Shown: positions 1-5,886 of the stretch, one piece after another
How the letters are laid out: every line of letters begins with the position of its first letter
Position numbering within the stretch: the first letter of the stretch is position 1
DNA from: an uncultured Tessaracoccus sp.
GTDB lineage: Bacteria; Actinomycetota; Actinomycetes; Propionibacteriales; Propionibacteriaceae
Length of the DNA: 8,277 nt
NCBI RefSeq assembly: GCF_947286155.1
Contig: NZ_CAMYPD010000070.1
Span: forward strand, 1-8,277
Direction of reading: 5' to 3'
The notes under the pieces: model-generated
The model's input: only the letters and a program-made list of their open reading frames with translations
Database searches by the model: none
What the model was told of the DNA's origin: nothing
Program-made: the position numbers and the translations under genes

Positions 1-1271
1 GAGAGGTACCAGGTGCAACTGCAAGTGGCGCCCTTCTCGGGGGCGTCAGCATCGGAGCCGAGCCGCACGCCGTACTCGGCGTTGCCCGACTTGACGGCCC
101 AGGCCTCCGAGCCGGCGCTTCGCACGGCGTTGGCGGACACGAGCTTCCGCGCTGCAGTCAACCGTGGGTTGTCCTTTTCGACACGGTCAGGCGAGTCGGG
201 CAGTTCACGATGGAAGTAGGCCTGGTCGTTGACGTCCCAGCCCACGCGGCCAGAGGCCGCGAGCACAGCAAGCGCGGCCTTCACCCGAGTCCCGGGAAGC
301 GCCGTGTTCTTGACGAGCCGGGGGACGTCGATGATCGGCTCAAAGGCCAACATGGCGCTGACGAGGTCGGCGTCCTCCGTGACGTTCGGTTCTGCCAGTG
401 AGGTCAGCAAGGAGCCTTCGCCGGAGTAGCCGCGCCATTCTTTATCGGTCAGCCCGAGGGTGAGCCGGGCGTCTGGCAGCTGCAGAGTGATCATCGCGCC
501 GACGGTGTGCTCGTCGGCGGGGCGGTGGACAATGAGTCCTTGCACGTGAGGCATCAGCCGTTTCAGCGCGCTCAGCCGCTGCAGACCGCTGACCTGCACT
601 GCTCCTGGCGACGCCACCGCACTGGCCTTTACTGTGCCGCGCGACGAGGACAGCCATGCCGAACGCCCGGACACGCTCGCGGCCGGCAATCCGGCAAGGA
701 ACTGGCGCGCACCCGAGGCAGACACCCGGAACGCTTCGACGAAACCTTGTTGTGACTGCGCCGCGTTGCCCAGCGCGCGCACCCAGCGCGGCGGCATCGT
801 CACGGGACGCTCAATCGTGGAAGTCGCCGTCGTCGCCGCCCGCAGCCCGTCTGCGCCGACGTCGACGTGCAGGAGTTCATTGCGCGGCAGATTGGACAGC
901 AACGCCCTGGACGCTGGACCGATGTCGACGTTGGTGGTGCCGCGTCCGATGTCGCCGCCGTCAAGACCCGAGCCCATCAACTCGAAGCATGCGTAGACGG
1001 CGTTGCACGCCGAGAAACACTCGGCCCGCAGCCGATCGCCGTGCGCGGAAAGGATCGGGTCGCGCTCCGACATCGGCGTGTAGTTGTAGTAGCGGGTGGC
1101 GGTGATGTCGGCGAGCGTCACGAGCCCGCGGGCGAGCACCTGCGGGTGGGTTGCGAAGCCGTGGAAGAAACTGGGGGATGCGTTGAGTCCGTCCGGCTCC
1201 AGCCCGGGAGCAAGTGCGAGCGTGAGCCGGTTGTCTATGAGAGTGGTTTCTCTGGAAAAGACCCTTTCCAT
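1..1271 (-). CDS. SWIM zinc finger family protein, C-terminus beyond window
   Basis: The minus frame is open from the ATG at 1271 to the window edge: 423 codons plus two bases, with no stop. I recognise the actinobacterial SWIM zinc-finger family from conserved stretches: FFHGFATHP (about residue 35), GDRLRAECFSACNAVYA, SGLDGGDIGRGTTNVDI, LLHVDVG and RWVRALGNAA. The final residues read CSCTWYL, the first Cys-x-Cys half of the SWIM motif (CxCxnCxH); the second half lies beyond base 1. The family is predicted to bind nucleic acid or protein through the zinc finger, and its function is poorly known. A ribosome site, GGAGG at 1277-1281, sits five bases before the ATG and supports this start. Codons end overwhelmingly in G or C, unlike the island to its right, so this looks like backbone. 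Family is confident; role unknown. Confidence 0.85.
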   Translation of the reverse strand, partial: MERVFSRETTLIDNRLTLALAPGLEPDGLNASPSFFHGFATHPQVLARGLVTLADITATRYYNYTPMSERDPILSAHGDRLRAECFSACNAVYACFELMGSGLDGGDIGRGTTNVDIGPASRALLSNLPRNELLHVDVGADGLRAATTATSTIERPVTMPPRWVRALGNAAQSQQGFVEAFRVSASGARQFLAGLPAASVSGRSAWLSSSRGTVKASAVASPGAVQVSGLQRLSALKRLMPHVQGLIVHRPADEHTVGAMITLQLPDARLTLGLTDKEWRGYSGEGSLLTSLAEPNVTEDADLVSAMLAFEPIIDVPRLVKNTALPGTRVKAALAVLAASGRVGWDVNDQAYFHRELPDSPDRVEKDNPRLTAARKLVSANAVRSAGSEAWAVKSGNAEYGVRLGSDADAPEKGATCSCTWYL

Positions 1272-1276
1272 CCGTA

Positions 1277-1306
1277 CCTCCAAGCCGGTGCCCTGCGACG
1301 ATAGTA
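1277..1306 (-). promoter_or_regulatory. RBS and possible -10 box of the SWIM gene
   Basis: On the minus strand GGAGG (1277-1281) is a good Shine-Dalgarno five bases from the ATG. TACTAT (1301-1306) is a plausible -10 giving a leader of about 23 bases; no convincing -35 is seen. Read on the plus strand the same bases give GATAGT five bases before the ATG of the MntA remnant at 1311, mirroring GATACT before the intact mntA, so this could once have been a divergent promoter pair. Confidence 0.35.
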
Positions 1307-1310
1307 GGCC

Positions 1311-1579
1311 ATGCTCGCTGCCCCAGCCTTGTCCGTGCGCGCCGACCCACGAGCACATTGAACCCCGTGCCGGCGTTCAGTACCATGGCGTGGGGAATTA
1401 GCGCACTTTGGATCCGTCGTCACCGGTGACTTTGGCGCGGACAGTGACGTCGACTTCCTCCCGACCGGCCGGATCCGTTCGAAGACTTTAGTGTGCTTCG
1501 TGACGATCCTCAGGAGATTGTTCAACGCGAGATCGATCTCGTCGTGAAGCGAGCAATCCGCAATCCCTATTTCCGCGAG
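1311..1579 (+). pseudogene. MntA-type nucleotidyltransferase, 5' portion, frameshifted
   Basis: This is a decayed relative of the intact mntA at 6098. In the frame of the ATG at 1311 a TGA arrives after 16 codons. The same frame resumes as GELAHFGSVVTGDFGADSDV, keeping the nucleotidyltransferase signature GSx10DxD. The frame then shifts after DFL, with part of the VDFLPG stretch lost. The rest, RPDPFEDFSVLRDD, QEIVQREIDLVVKRA and IRNPYFRE, is read in another frame. Over the last 90 bases I count about 12 differences from the intact gene. Homology stops at 1579 in the word TTCCGCGAG, exactly where the second remnant begins at 4117. The intact protein would AMPylate a HepT toxin; this copy cannot, being broken by at least two frame changes and lacking its C-terminus. 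Confidence 0.8.
1571..1579 (+). repeat. 9-bp direct repeat, left boundary of inserted segment
   Basis: TTCCGCGAG occurs here, at the end of the first MntA remnant, and again at 4117-4125, at the start of the second. Both carry the same base where the intact gene has TTCCGTGAG (6353-6361). It behaves like a target-site duplication or a short recombination site. Confidence 0.6.
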
Positions 1580-2258
1580 GCGGCGCCAAGGGCGAGGAAC
1601 TCGGCACCCGGACGGCGGATCTCAAGGGCAGCTATAGCCTGCCCGACATCATCACGGAGCTGCAGGAAGCCACTTCTCTCACTCGCAAGACCATCGTCGA
1701 TATTCTGATCGGCAGCGAGCGTCTGGATGACTTTATCAGTAATCCGAACGACTTCATCGCGATGACCAGCGTTCACTCACAGCAGAGCTTGGGGCGCTGC
1801 AGGTGGAAGGCGTCCAGTACGAGCGGATTGCGGGCTCGATCGACGAGCTCCGCGAGCTACAGAAAGACGGGCAGGAGGAGAAAGAGCGCTTCCTCGACCA
1901 GATGTACAAGGTGCAGCACACCCAGAAGACCGACTTCGACTACGTCGTCTTCGACTCCGACGTGGAGCGCCAGTTCGCGGAACTGCTGGACTCCCGCGAG
2001 GACATCAAGTTGTTCATGAAGCTGCCCGCCAAGTTCAAGATCGATACCCCGGTCGGCCCGTACAACCCTGACTGGGCAATCATCAAGCAGGAAGACGGCG
2101 AAGACCGGATCTACATGATCCGCGAGACGAAGGGCACCCTCGAAGACTCGAAACTCCGTCCTACCGAGCTCGCCAAGATCAGATCCGCCAAACGTCACTT
2201 TGAAGCTATCGGCATCGACGACTACGCACGAGCGGCACCAGGAGCATGGAAGCTGTGA
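1580..2258 (+). pseudogene. Type III restriction enzyme Res subunit, C-terminal remnant
   Basis: This is the 3' end of a type III restriction-modification Res gene. Res proteins join a DEAD-box translocase to a C-terminal PD-(D/E)xK nuclease and cut DNA with a Mod methylase; the whole translocase part and any mod gene are absent. The first piece reads LKGSYSLPDIITELQEATSL then RKTIVDILIGSERLDDF, a conserved Res stretch. Near 1765-1772 the frame slips by one base. The sequence continues as RSLTAELGALQVEGVQYERI in the frame holding the 151-residue ORF from GTG 1803. That ORF retains the nuclease core: YVVFDSDVERQFAELL, KLPAKFKIDTPVGPYNPDWA (catalytic Asp) and MIRETKGT (ExK). It ends in the usual GAWKL-type tail. 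The fragment is about 225 residues of a protein normally near 1000. Homology starts right at the 9-base boundary, so the truncation probably happened with or before the insertion. Confidence 0.85.
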
Positions 2259-2389
2259 GGCGAGGTGCAGGCTCGTGGACGGTCAGGCACCCTTGACTGA
2301 GCTCGAGGTGTCAGCCCCTTCGAGGGCCAGCGGTGGGGTGCTTGTCCAGCCGAGCAGTCCCGGAGAGTGTGCGTGGTGAGCACGATCTC

Positions 2390-2418
2390 TTGATCGTAGA
2401 CCTTCTGGGGTCTATGGT
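2390..2418 (+). promoter_or_regulatory. higBA promoter with operator-like inverted repeat
   Basis: A -35 box TTGATC (2390-2395), 17-base spacer and -10 box TATGGT (2413-2418) precede the toxin ATG at 2426 by seven bases, giving a leaderless or nearly leaderless message. The perfect inverted repeat TAGACC-N6-GGTCTA (2397-2414) fills the spacer and reaches the -10, a natural site for repression by the HigA-like antitoxin. Confidence 0.55.
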
Positions 2419-2425
2419 GGTGTTT

Positions 2426-2776
2426 ATGTGGAGCGTGGACATCGAGCTGATCGCAGGGTGGCTCGCTTCGCTGGATAACGACTCCCGGGAGCAGGTCGTG
2501 GCTGCAATCGAGTTGCTGGAAGACCGAGGCCCCCAGCTCGGACGGCCGATCGTCGATACCGTGTCTTCGTCGAGGCACCGAAATATGAAGGAGCTCCGTC
2601 CGGGATCATCTGGTCGGACAGAGCTCCGCATCCTTTTCGCTTTTGACCCAGTACGTGAGGCGATCATGCTTATTGCTGGTGATAAGTCGGGTAGCTGGAA
2701 GCGATGGTACGCGCGCAATATCCCGAGGGCCGATGACCTCTTCGATGAACATTTGCGTAGATTGAAAGGAGAATGA
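2426..2776 (+). CDS. higB: HigB/RelE-superfamily toxin
   Basis: A 116-residue protein of the RelE/ParE superfamily, HigB-like subgroup (phage-derived Gp49-like), predicted to cleave mRNA on the ribosome. Family signatures seen: an N-terminal helical part (DIELIAGWLASLD, then a helix ending ELLEDRG), GRPIVDTV, SSRHRNMKELRPGSSGR, the beta strand ELRILFAFDP, and GDKSGSWKRWYARNIPRADD near the end. Conserved basic residues lie in KELRPG and WKRWY. The ATG at 2426 is chosen because the family starts MW-x-VD and the predicted -10 sits seven bases upstream; the frame is open upstream to 2333 but that extension looks non-coding. The stop overlaps the antitoxin start as ATGA. Toxin-first order is characteristic of higBA. 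The gene looks intact. Confidence 0.9.
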   Translation: MWSVDIELIAGWLASLDNDSREQVVAAIELLEDRGPQLGRPIVDTVSSSRHRNMKELRPGSSGRTELRILFAFDPVREAIMLIAGDKSGSWKRWYARNIPRADDLFDEHLRRLKGE

Positions 2777-3087
2777 GTGAGATGGCTATGTTGTTGAAGG
2801 ATTTCGTCGCTAATCATCCCGTGGACAGGGAGCGCGTCGATGCGCATAAGGAGCGGATGCTTGCTGAAGTGCGTGCTTACCGCCTTCGCGAATTGCGTGA
2901 ACGAGCTGGCCTCACTCAGGCTCAGTTAGCCGAGCGAGTTGGGGTGGGTCAACGCCAGATCTCCAAGATTGAGCACGGCGATATCGAGAATGCGAAAGTT
3001 GGCACTATTCGTAGGTACCTTGAGGCGGTTGGTGGGGGGCTCTCCGTCGAGTATGTGCTGGGCGATCAGCGCGTGCAGGTGGCCTGA
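2773..3087 (+). CDS. higA: HigA-like XRE-family antitoxin
   Basis: A 104-residue partner of the toxin just upstream, with a Cro/C1-type helix-turn-helix at about residues 36-85: LRELRERAGLTQAQLAERVG, then QRQISKIEHGDIENAKVGTI. HigA-type proteins bind and neutralise HigB and repress the shared promoter; the inverted repeat at 2397-2414 is the probable target. The ATG at 2773 overlaps the toxin stop by four bases, but the Shine-Dalgarno AGGAG (2767-2771) is only one base away from it. The in-frame ATG at 2782, ten bases from that site, may be the true start, giving MAMLLKDF. The pair reads as an intact operon. Confidence 0.9.
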   Translation: MSEMAMLLKDFVANHPVDRERVDAHKERMLAEVRAYRLRELRERAGLTQAQLAERVGVGQRQISKIEHGDIENAKVGTIRRYLEAVGGGLSVEYVLGDQRVQVA

Positions 3088-3094
3088 GTATCAA

Positions 3095-3135
3095 CGCGGT
3101 GACTGCGGGGTCTTGCCGGTCCCGTTGTTACCGCG
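3095..3135 (+). terminator. Possible nested hairpin after higBA
   Basis: CGCGGT (3095-3100) pairs with ACCGCG (3130-3135) around an inner CGGG/CCCG stem (3106-3109 with 3121-3124). It begins eight bases after the higA stop. No clean T-run follows, only a scattered T-rich stretch to about 3160. From there to 3352 I see no gene or recognisable remnant. Confidence 0.3.
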
Positions 3136-3352
3136 ACTCTCGTAGTTCCTTTGCCTTTGTAAGGAATGCAGGCCTGGAGTCGACGTCGTGGATGCGTGTC
3201 CATCGGCGGGGCAATGCGTTGGTCGACGGCGCACGCTGACCCGGTTCAGTATCGCCACCCGCTGCTGGGGCCCGTGTTCTTGGCTCACGCGGAGAACCGA
3301 TTACAGGCCGTTCGCCCCTCAGTAAAGAGTTGCTCGTTGAGTGCGACGACGT

Positions 3353-3604
3353 TCAGCGCTCGTAGACCTTGTTGCGTCGACTGATGGGGAAGCCCTCGAT
3401 GGTGACGACGTCGTTGTGGATGAGGGCGAGGATGCGGTAGGAGCCTATGCGATAGCGCCATTCGCCCGAATGATTCGCGGTGAGCGCTTTGCCGAGGGTG
3501 CGCGGGTCCAGGGATCCGTCGAGGTTGTTCTTGATCCAGGTGGTGAGGATCCGGGCGTCGAACCGGTCCATCTTGGTCAGCTGTTTACGTGCTCGTGCCG
3601 TCAA
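3353..3604 (-). CDS. relE: RelE-like toxin, start codon uncertain
   Basis: A RelE/ParE-superfamily mRNA-interferase-type toxin of 83 residues from a TTG at 3604. The order is ARKQLTKMDRFDARI (helix 1), the DPRTLGKALT helical segment, GEWRYRIGSYRILALI (the hallmark beta hairpin with several Arg), and a basic C-terminal ISRRNKVYER where the family has its catalytic Arg and Tyr. It lies directly downstream of the RelB-like antitoxin. The start is the problem. The usual four-base ATGA overlap exists (ATG at 3638 over the antitoxin's TGA), but that ATG is out of frame and ends after 17 codons at 3585. The toxin frame upstream (RLGPFRHRVELTARARK) has no ATG or GTG before a TGA. Either the toxin starts weakly at TTG 3604, or a one-base indel has inactivated it. 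Family certain; activity doubtful. Confidence 0.8.
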   Translation of the reverse strand: MTARARKQLTKMDRFDARILTTWIKNNLDGSLDPRTLGKALTANHSGEWRYRIGSYRILALIHNDVVTIEGFPISRRNKVYER

Positions 3605-3634
3605 CTCGACGCGGTGCCGGAATGGGCCGAGCCG

Positions 3635-3850
3635 TCATCGGTCGAGTTCGTCGAGGATTTCGTCGATGCTGAAGCGCTCGCCGGAGTCCTGTGCGATGGC
3701 CTCGCGCAGCTCCTGGAGGTCGTAGGAGTCCTCGATCTTCTCCAGGATGGCGGCACGGGCGAAGTTGGAGATGGTGACGCCCTCGAAGTGGGTGAACTTG
3801 CGGATGAGCTCGGCGTCTTGCTCGTTCATGCGGATTGTCATAGTGCGCAT
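3635..3850 (-). CDS. relB: RelB-like ribbon-helix-helix antitoxin
   Basis: A 71-residue antitoxin. Its N-terminal ribbon-helix-helix (MTIRMNEQDAELIRKF, then GVTISNFARAAILEKI) should dimerise and bind DNA. The acidic tail (ELREAIAQ, SIDEILDELDR) is the likely toxin-wrapping segment. The start at 3850 is supported by GGGAGAA a few bases upstream; the longer open frame to 3904 runs through the promoter. The palindrome at 3869-3885 is the expected autoregulatory site. The relBE order (antitoxin first, overlapping toxin) is standard and the antitoxin looks intact. Confidence 0.85.
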   Translation of the reverse strand: MRTMTIRMNEQDAELIRKFTHFEGVTISNFARAAILEKIEDSYDLQELREAIAQDSGERFSIDEILDELDR

Positions 3851-3868
3851 GGTTTCTCCCTGCGGCCG

Positions 3869-3904
3869 TGAATACAGTGTATTCAGGGATGTGGTCCGAG
3901 GCAA
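3869..3904 (-). promoter_or_regulatory. relBE promoter with palindromic operator
   Basis: On the minus strand TTGCCT (3899-3904) and TACACT (3876-3881) are separated by 17 bases and lie 19 to 26 bases before the relB start. The -10 lies inside a perfect 17-base palindrome, TGAATACA-G-TGTATTCA (3869-3885). Binding of RelB or RelBE there would block transcription. Confidence 0.6.
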
Positions 3905-3969
3905 TATGCGGTGCCTGTCTTGGAGGTGTGGTCACCTCATGCTGCGCCCGTGATGCTTCTACCCTTCGG

Positions 3970-3999
3970 AATCCGGTGGAGTTCGGCTTAATGTGTACG
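3970..3999 (+). repeat. Diverged ~30-bp repeat, copy 1
   Basis: Aligns with 4900-4931. Both share the core GGAGTT followed by CGG and GTGT. With two single-base gaps, I count six differences, all transitions. Function unknown; it may be the edge of a decayed mobile element. Confidence 0.4.
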
Positions 4000-4052
4000 G
4001 GCGGTGCGTTGGGGTACTGGAACACCTACTGGAGCATTTGTTGCAGTAGTTC

Positions 4053-4067
4053 AAAGGAGGCGCCATG
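4053..4067 (+). promoter_or_regulatory. Orphan strong ribosome binding site and ATG
   Basis: AAAGGAGG (4053-4060) lies four bases before ATG 4065. The frame that follows (MMREGRGRISHP and on) runs out of frame through the MntA/HepT remnant and resembles no protein I know. This is probably the surviving start of a gene cut off at the 4116/4117 junction. From 3905 to 4052 no gene is seen. Confidence 0.35.
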
Positions 4068-4116
4068 ATGCGCGAGGGTCGCGGTCGGATTTCCCATCCC
4101 AGTGTACGAGGCCGAC

Positions 4117-4125
4117 TTCCGCGAG
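4117..4125 (+). repeat. 9-bp direct repeat, right boundary of inserted segment
   Basis: TTCCGCGAG, identical to 1571-1579. From here on the sequence again follows the intact mntA/hepT. Confidence 0.6.
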
Positions 4126-4170
4126 TCGGTGCTCAGCCAGGCAGAGACTGTCTATGTTGCCGACGTCTAA
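4117..4170 (+). pseudogene. MntA nucleotidyltransferase, C-terminal remnant
   Basis: Reads FRESVLSQAETVYVADV then TAA, the same C-terminus as the intact mntA (6353-6406), with only silent base changes. It continues from the residue where the remnant at 1311-1579 stops; the two share TTCCGCGAG. No start or catalytic domain is attached, so it cannot be a working gene. Confidence 0.85.
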
Positions 4171-4294
4171 GGCCCACTTGTGGGGTGCCCATCAGGCATG
4201 CTTCGCTGCCCTGTCCTTTGTCGAGGGGATCGACGTACTCAGTCGCCGGCTGGCCCGCGAGCGAGTCAGCGACACGCGCGCCCACGGGCGCTGA
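4154..4294 (+). pseudogene. HepT (HEPN) toxin, N-terminal remnant
   Basis: Starts MLPTSKAHLWGAHQACFAAL, overlapping the MntA remnant by 17 bases exactly as in the intact pair. It follows intact HepT through FVEGIDV (base 4236). After that the sequence is unrelated (LSRRLARERV and on) and stops at 4294 after 46 residues. The central helices and the catalytic RNIIAHEY motif are missing, so it has no RNase activity. From 4117 to 4236 I count about 11 base differences from the intact locus. The 150 bases after the stop show no gene; a faint resemblance to the hepT 3' end around 4296-4316 suggests an internal deletion. Confidence 0.8.
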
Positions 4295-4432
4295 CGGTTC
4301 TCCGTGCTGGAGCTCGACCGAGCGACGAAACCGTTGAGCCGTTGAGAGTGACAGATCAAGCGTGAACAAGCAGTGGAGAGAAGCAGCTCGACGGACCCCA
4401 GATAAGAACCGAGAGCCTTCGACAGCCTGGCC

Positions 4433-4438
4433 TAGACT
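4433..4438 (+). promoter_or_regulatory. -10 box of a leaderless promoter for the VOC gene
   Basis: TAGACT is followed by exactly six bases and then ATG 4445, so transcription would start at or beside the start codon. No Shine-Dalgarno is present. I see no good -35. Confidence 0.45.
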
Positions 4439-4444
4439 CCACAT

Positions 4445-4840
4445 ATGACCAACCCCGTGCACCACATAGAGTTGTGGACCACCGACCTGCACGCGTCGGC
4501 AGCTTCCTTCGATTGGCTCCTCCCCCTACTGGGATGGCAGGCCCAGCACGATCCAGATTGGCCCCAAGGAAGGACGTGGACTCACCCCAGCGGAACATAC
4601 GTGGTGCTGGAAGAGTCGCCTGCTATCACGGGCCCACACGACCGCATGCGAGCTGGGCTGAATCACCTTGCCCTCCGAGCGAAAGATCGAACACTTCTCG
4701 ATGCACTTCAACGGCAGTGCTCAAGCCACGGATGGACTGAGTTGTTTGCCGACAAGTACCCACACGCTGGCGGGCCTGAGCACACCGCGCTCTTCCTCGA
4801 AAACAGCGAGGGATTCGAGGTTGAGATCGTTATCGAGTGA
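4445..4840 (+). CDS. VOC (glyoxalase/bleomycin-resistance/dioxygenase) family protein
   Basis: A complete 131-residue single-domain protein of the vicinal oxygen chelate superfamily. Two beta-alpha-beta-beta-beta halves are visible: HHIELWTTDL opens the first (residues 6-15), with TWTHPSGTYVVLEES as its strands; GLNHLALRAKD opens the second (71-81), closing in HTALFLENSEGFEVEIVIE. Possible metal ligands are His7, Glu56 or Glu57, His74 and Glu125 or Glu127. The family spans glyoxalase I, fosfomycin or bleomycin resistance proteins and extradiol dioxygenases; the substrate cannot be read from sequence. It stands alone with its own promoter. Codon use looks healthy and no damage is seen, unlike its neighbours on both sides. 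Confidence 0.85.
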   Translation: MTNPVHHIELWTTDLHASAASFDWLLPLLGWQAQHDPDWPQGRTWTHPSGTYVVLEESPAITGPHDRMRAGLNHLALRAKDRTLLDALQRQCSSHGWTELFADKYPHAGGPEHTALFLENSEGFEVEIVIE

Positions 4841-5151
4841 GTAGTGCACCGCGTCTGCGGTTGCTCGTCATGCGGGACCGAAGTTACACATTGAACCTAA
4901 ATTCGACGGAGTTCCGGTTTGACGTGTGACGCCTGGGGAGTGGGAAGCTGCAGCAGGCTCGTGCTCGATCAGTTCTTCACTGCGTGAGTCATGGCGCGCC
5001 TGACGTGCTTGTTCAGGTGATCAGAACGCGTGTCGAACGCGATCCGAGGGTGGGGGAAACCGACCGTGAGCTGACTGCCAGCCTCGAAACGAGGACGGGA
5101 TCGAGTCCTATATGCTCGCAGGTGCACTGACCGACGAACGCGAGTGAATCG
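4841..5151. other. Intergenic stretch without an intact gene
   Basis: About 310 bases with no convincing gene. It contains the second copy of the diverged 30-base repeat (4900-4931). A short open stretch before 5151 (GIESYMLAGALTDERE then stop, around 5099-5147) could be the end of a lost antitoxin for the PIN-domain scrap that follows; this is a guess. Confidence 0.4.
4900..4931 (+). repeat. Diverged ~30-bp repeat, copy 2
   Basis: Partner of 3970-3999 in the same orientation. Similarity may continue weakly at TGGGG-(A/TAC)-TGG/GGGAA a few bases downstream in both copies. Confidence 0.4.
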
Positions 5152-5313
5152 GTGACCGATGACGTGGTCATCACTGCAATCACTGTTGCGGAGCTTCTGG
5201 CTGGACTGCGCAGATTGTCTTCAACGTTTGAGCGTGGGCGAGCTCCGAACAGCACTCACTTCGAGGGAGGAATACAATGCCCGTGTGGACGCCGCCCGCG
5301 ATTCTTGCCTTGA
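5152..5313 (+). pseudogene. PIN-domain (VapC-type) toxin fragment
   Basis: One frame reads TDDVVITAITVAELLAGLRR from base 5155. This is the characteristic strand-helix of VapC ribonucleases that carries the conserved Glu of the PIN active site (here in AELLAG). It follows with LSSTFERGRA, reminiscent of the LPxGRRR segment, and then becomes unrelated up to a stop at 5313. The N-terminal LxDTN strand with the first catalytic Asp and the acidic C-terminal half are both missing, so this is a scrap of about 30 recognisable residues. It merges into the 5' end of the GNAT pseudogene. The loss may be old, because no matching VapB is visible. Confidence 0.5.
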
Positions 5314-5824
5314 GCTGCATCGTCCAACTCGTGCTGAACTGGGTGTTCGCCAGGGCTGGCTTCGTGATCCCGACATGATGGCGTACAACGCAGGTTGAAA
5401 GCTTCAACATCCCGGCTACGACAACGAGACTGGCTGCATCGACTGGCCGGAGTCGCAGTGGGACGAATTGCTTGCGGTCTATCAGCGAGATCCTGCCCAA
5501 GCTGACTATTTTTACCTGCGCGACGTCGTCGCCGATGAGTACATCGGGCACGTGCATTACGAAATCTCGAGTAGAGGCGACGCGGAGATCGGCATTAACA
5601 TCATCCCCGAACGACGACGCCAGGGCTGGGGCGCCACAGCACTCCGCTTGCTCGTCGAACAGATCTGGGCGGCGACCTCGGTCGATCTCATCGTGAACGA
5701 GTTTGAAGAGACCCGGAGGTCGGCGATTTGCCTCCACCGCAAGATTGGCTTTCGGCCAGCAGCGTTGTCCGAGTTTCATGGTGTGCCGATGCGACGCTGG
5801 GAACTCTCCCGTCCTCAGCCCTGA
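5277..5824 (+). pseudogene. GNAT family N-acetyltransferase, interrupted
   Basis: A GCN5-related acetyltransferase, which would move an acetyl group from acetyl-CoA to an amine. ATG 5277 has a good Shine-Dalgarno (GGGAGGA, 5265-5271) and reads MPVWTPPAILAL. One base is then missing near 5310-5312 and the protein continues in another frame as ELHRPTRAELGVRQGWLRDP then MMAYNAG. A TGA at 5396-5398 stands where relatives have Trp (NAG-W). The same frame goes on through GYDNETGCIDWPESQWDELL and VADEYIGHVHYEI to the acetyl-CoA loop RRRQGWGATALRLL (R/QxxGxG type) and NEFEETRRSAICLHRKIGF, ending at 5824. With both lesions repaired the protein would be about 182 residues, normal for the family. A TTG at 5468 could start a 118-residue piece, but it would lack the N-terminal strands. 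Confidence 0.75.
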
Positions 5825-5886
5825 GCACTCGCTGTTGTGGCAAAGAGTGTGGTGAAACGGTCGGGGCGTGGTCCCATCACTGGCGG

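Larger units (their letters stand above)
1580..4116. other. Segment interrupting an older MntA/HepT module
   Basis: These 2537 bases lie between two scraps that together reconstitute one MntA gene plus the start of HepT. The cargo is the Res remnant, a HigBA pair, a RelBE pair and short non-coding stretches. I see no transposase or integrase. The ends (GCGGCGCCAAGG on the left, the complement of GTACGAGGCCGAC on the right) are not inverted repeats of each other, so this is not a standard insertion sequence. Its boundaries are inferred from loss of homology to the intact mntA/hepT at 6098-6728. Confidence 0.5.

Noticed and set aside
961..1525. Overlapping minus-strand open frames (961-1386, 1235-1525)
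   Set aside because: They are Arg/Ala-rich shadow frames of the SWIM gene or read backwards through the MntA remnant.
3091..3288. 65-codon minus-strand open frame between HigBA and RelBE
   Set aside because: No recognisable motif or ribosome site and composition typical of non-coding high-G+C sequence.
3341..3871. 176-codon plus-strand open frame, Val/Glu/Asp-rich
   Set aside because: It is the antisense shadow of the RelBE genes; the minus frames carry the recognisable motifs.
1580..4116. Segment as a classical insertion sequence
   Set aside because: There is no transposase and the termini are not inverted repeats, so I report it as an inserted segment of unknown mechanism.
4346..4356. 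11-base word GAGTGACAGAT also at 6768-6778, downstream of both HepT loci
   Set aside because: It would fit an internally deleted hepT copy that keeps its 3' flank, but the spacing to the presumed hepT end differs and the intervening sequence does not align well; a chance match is possible.
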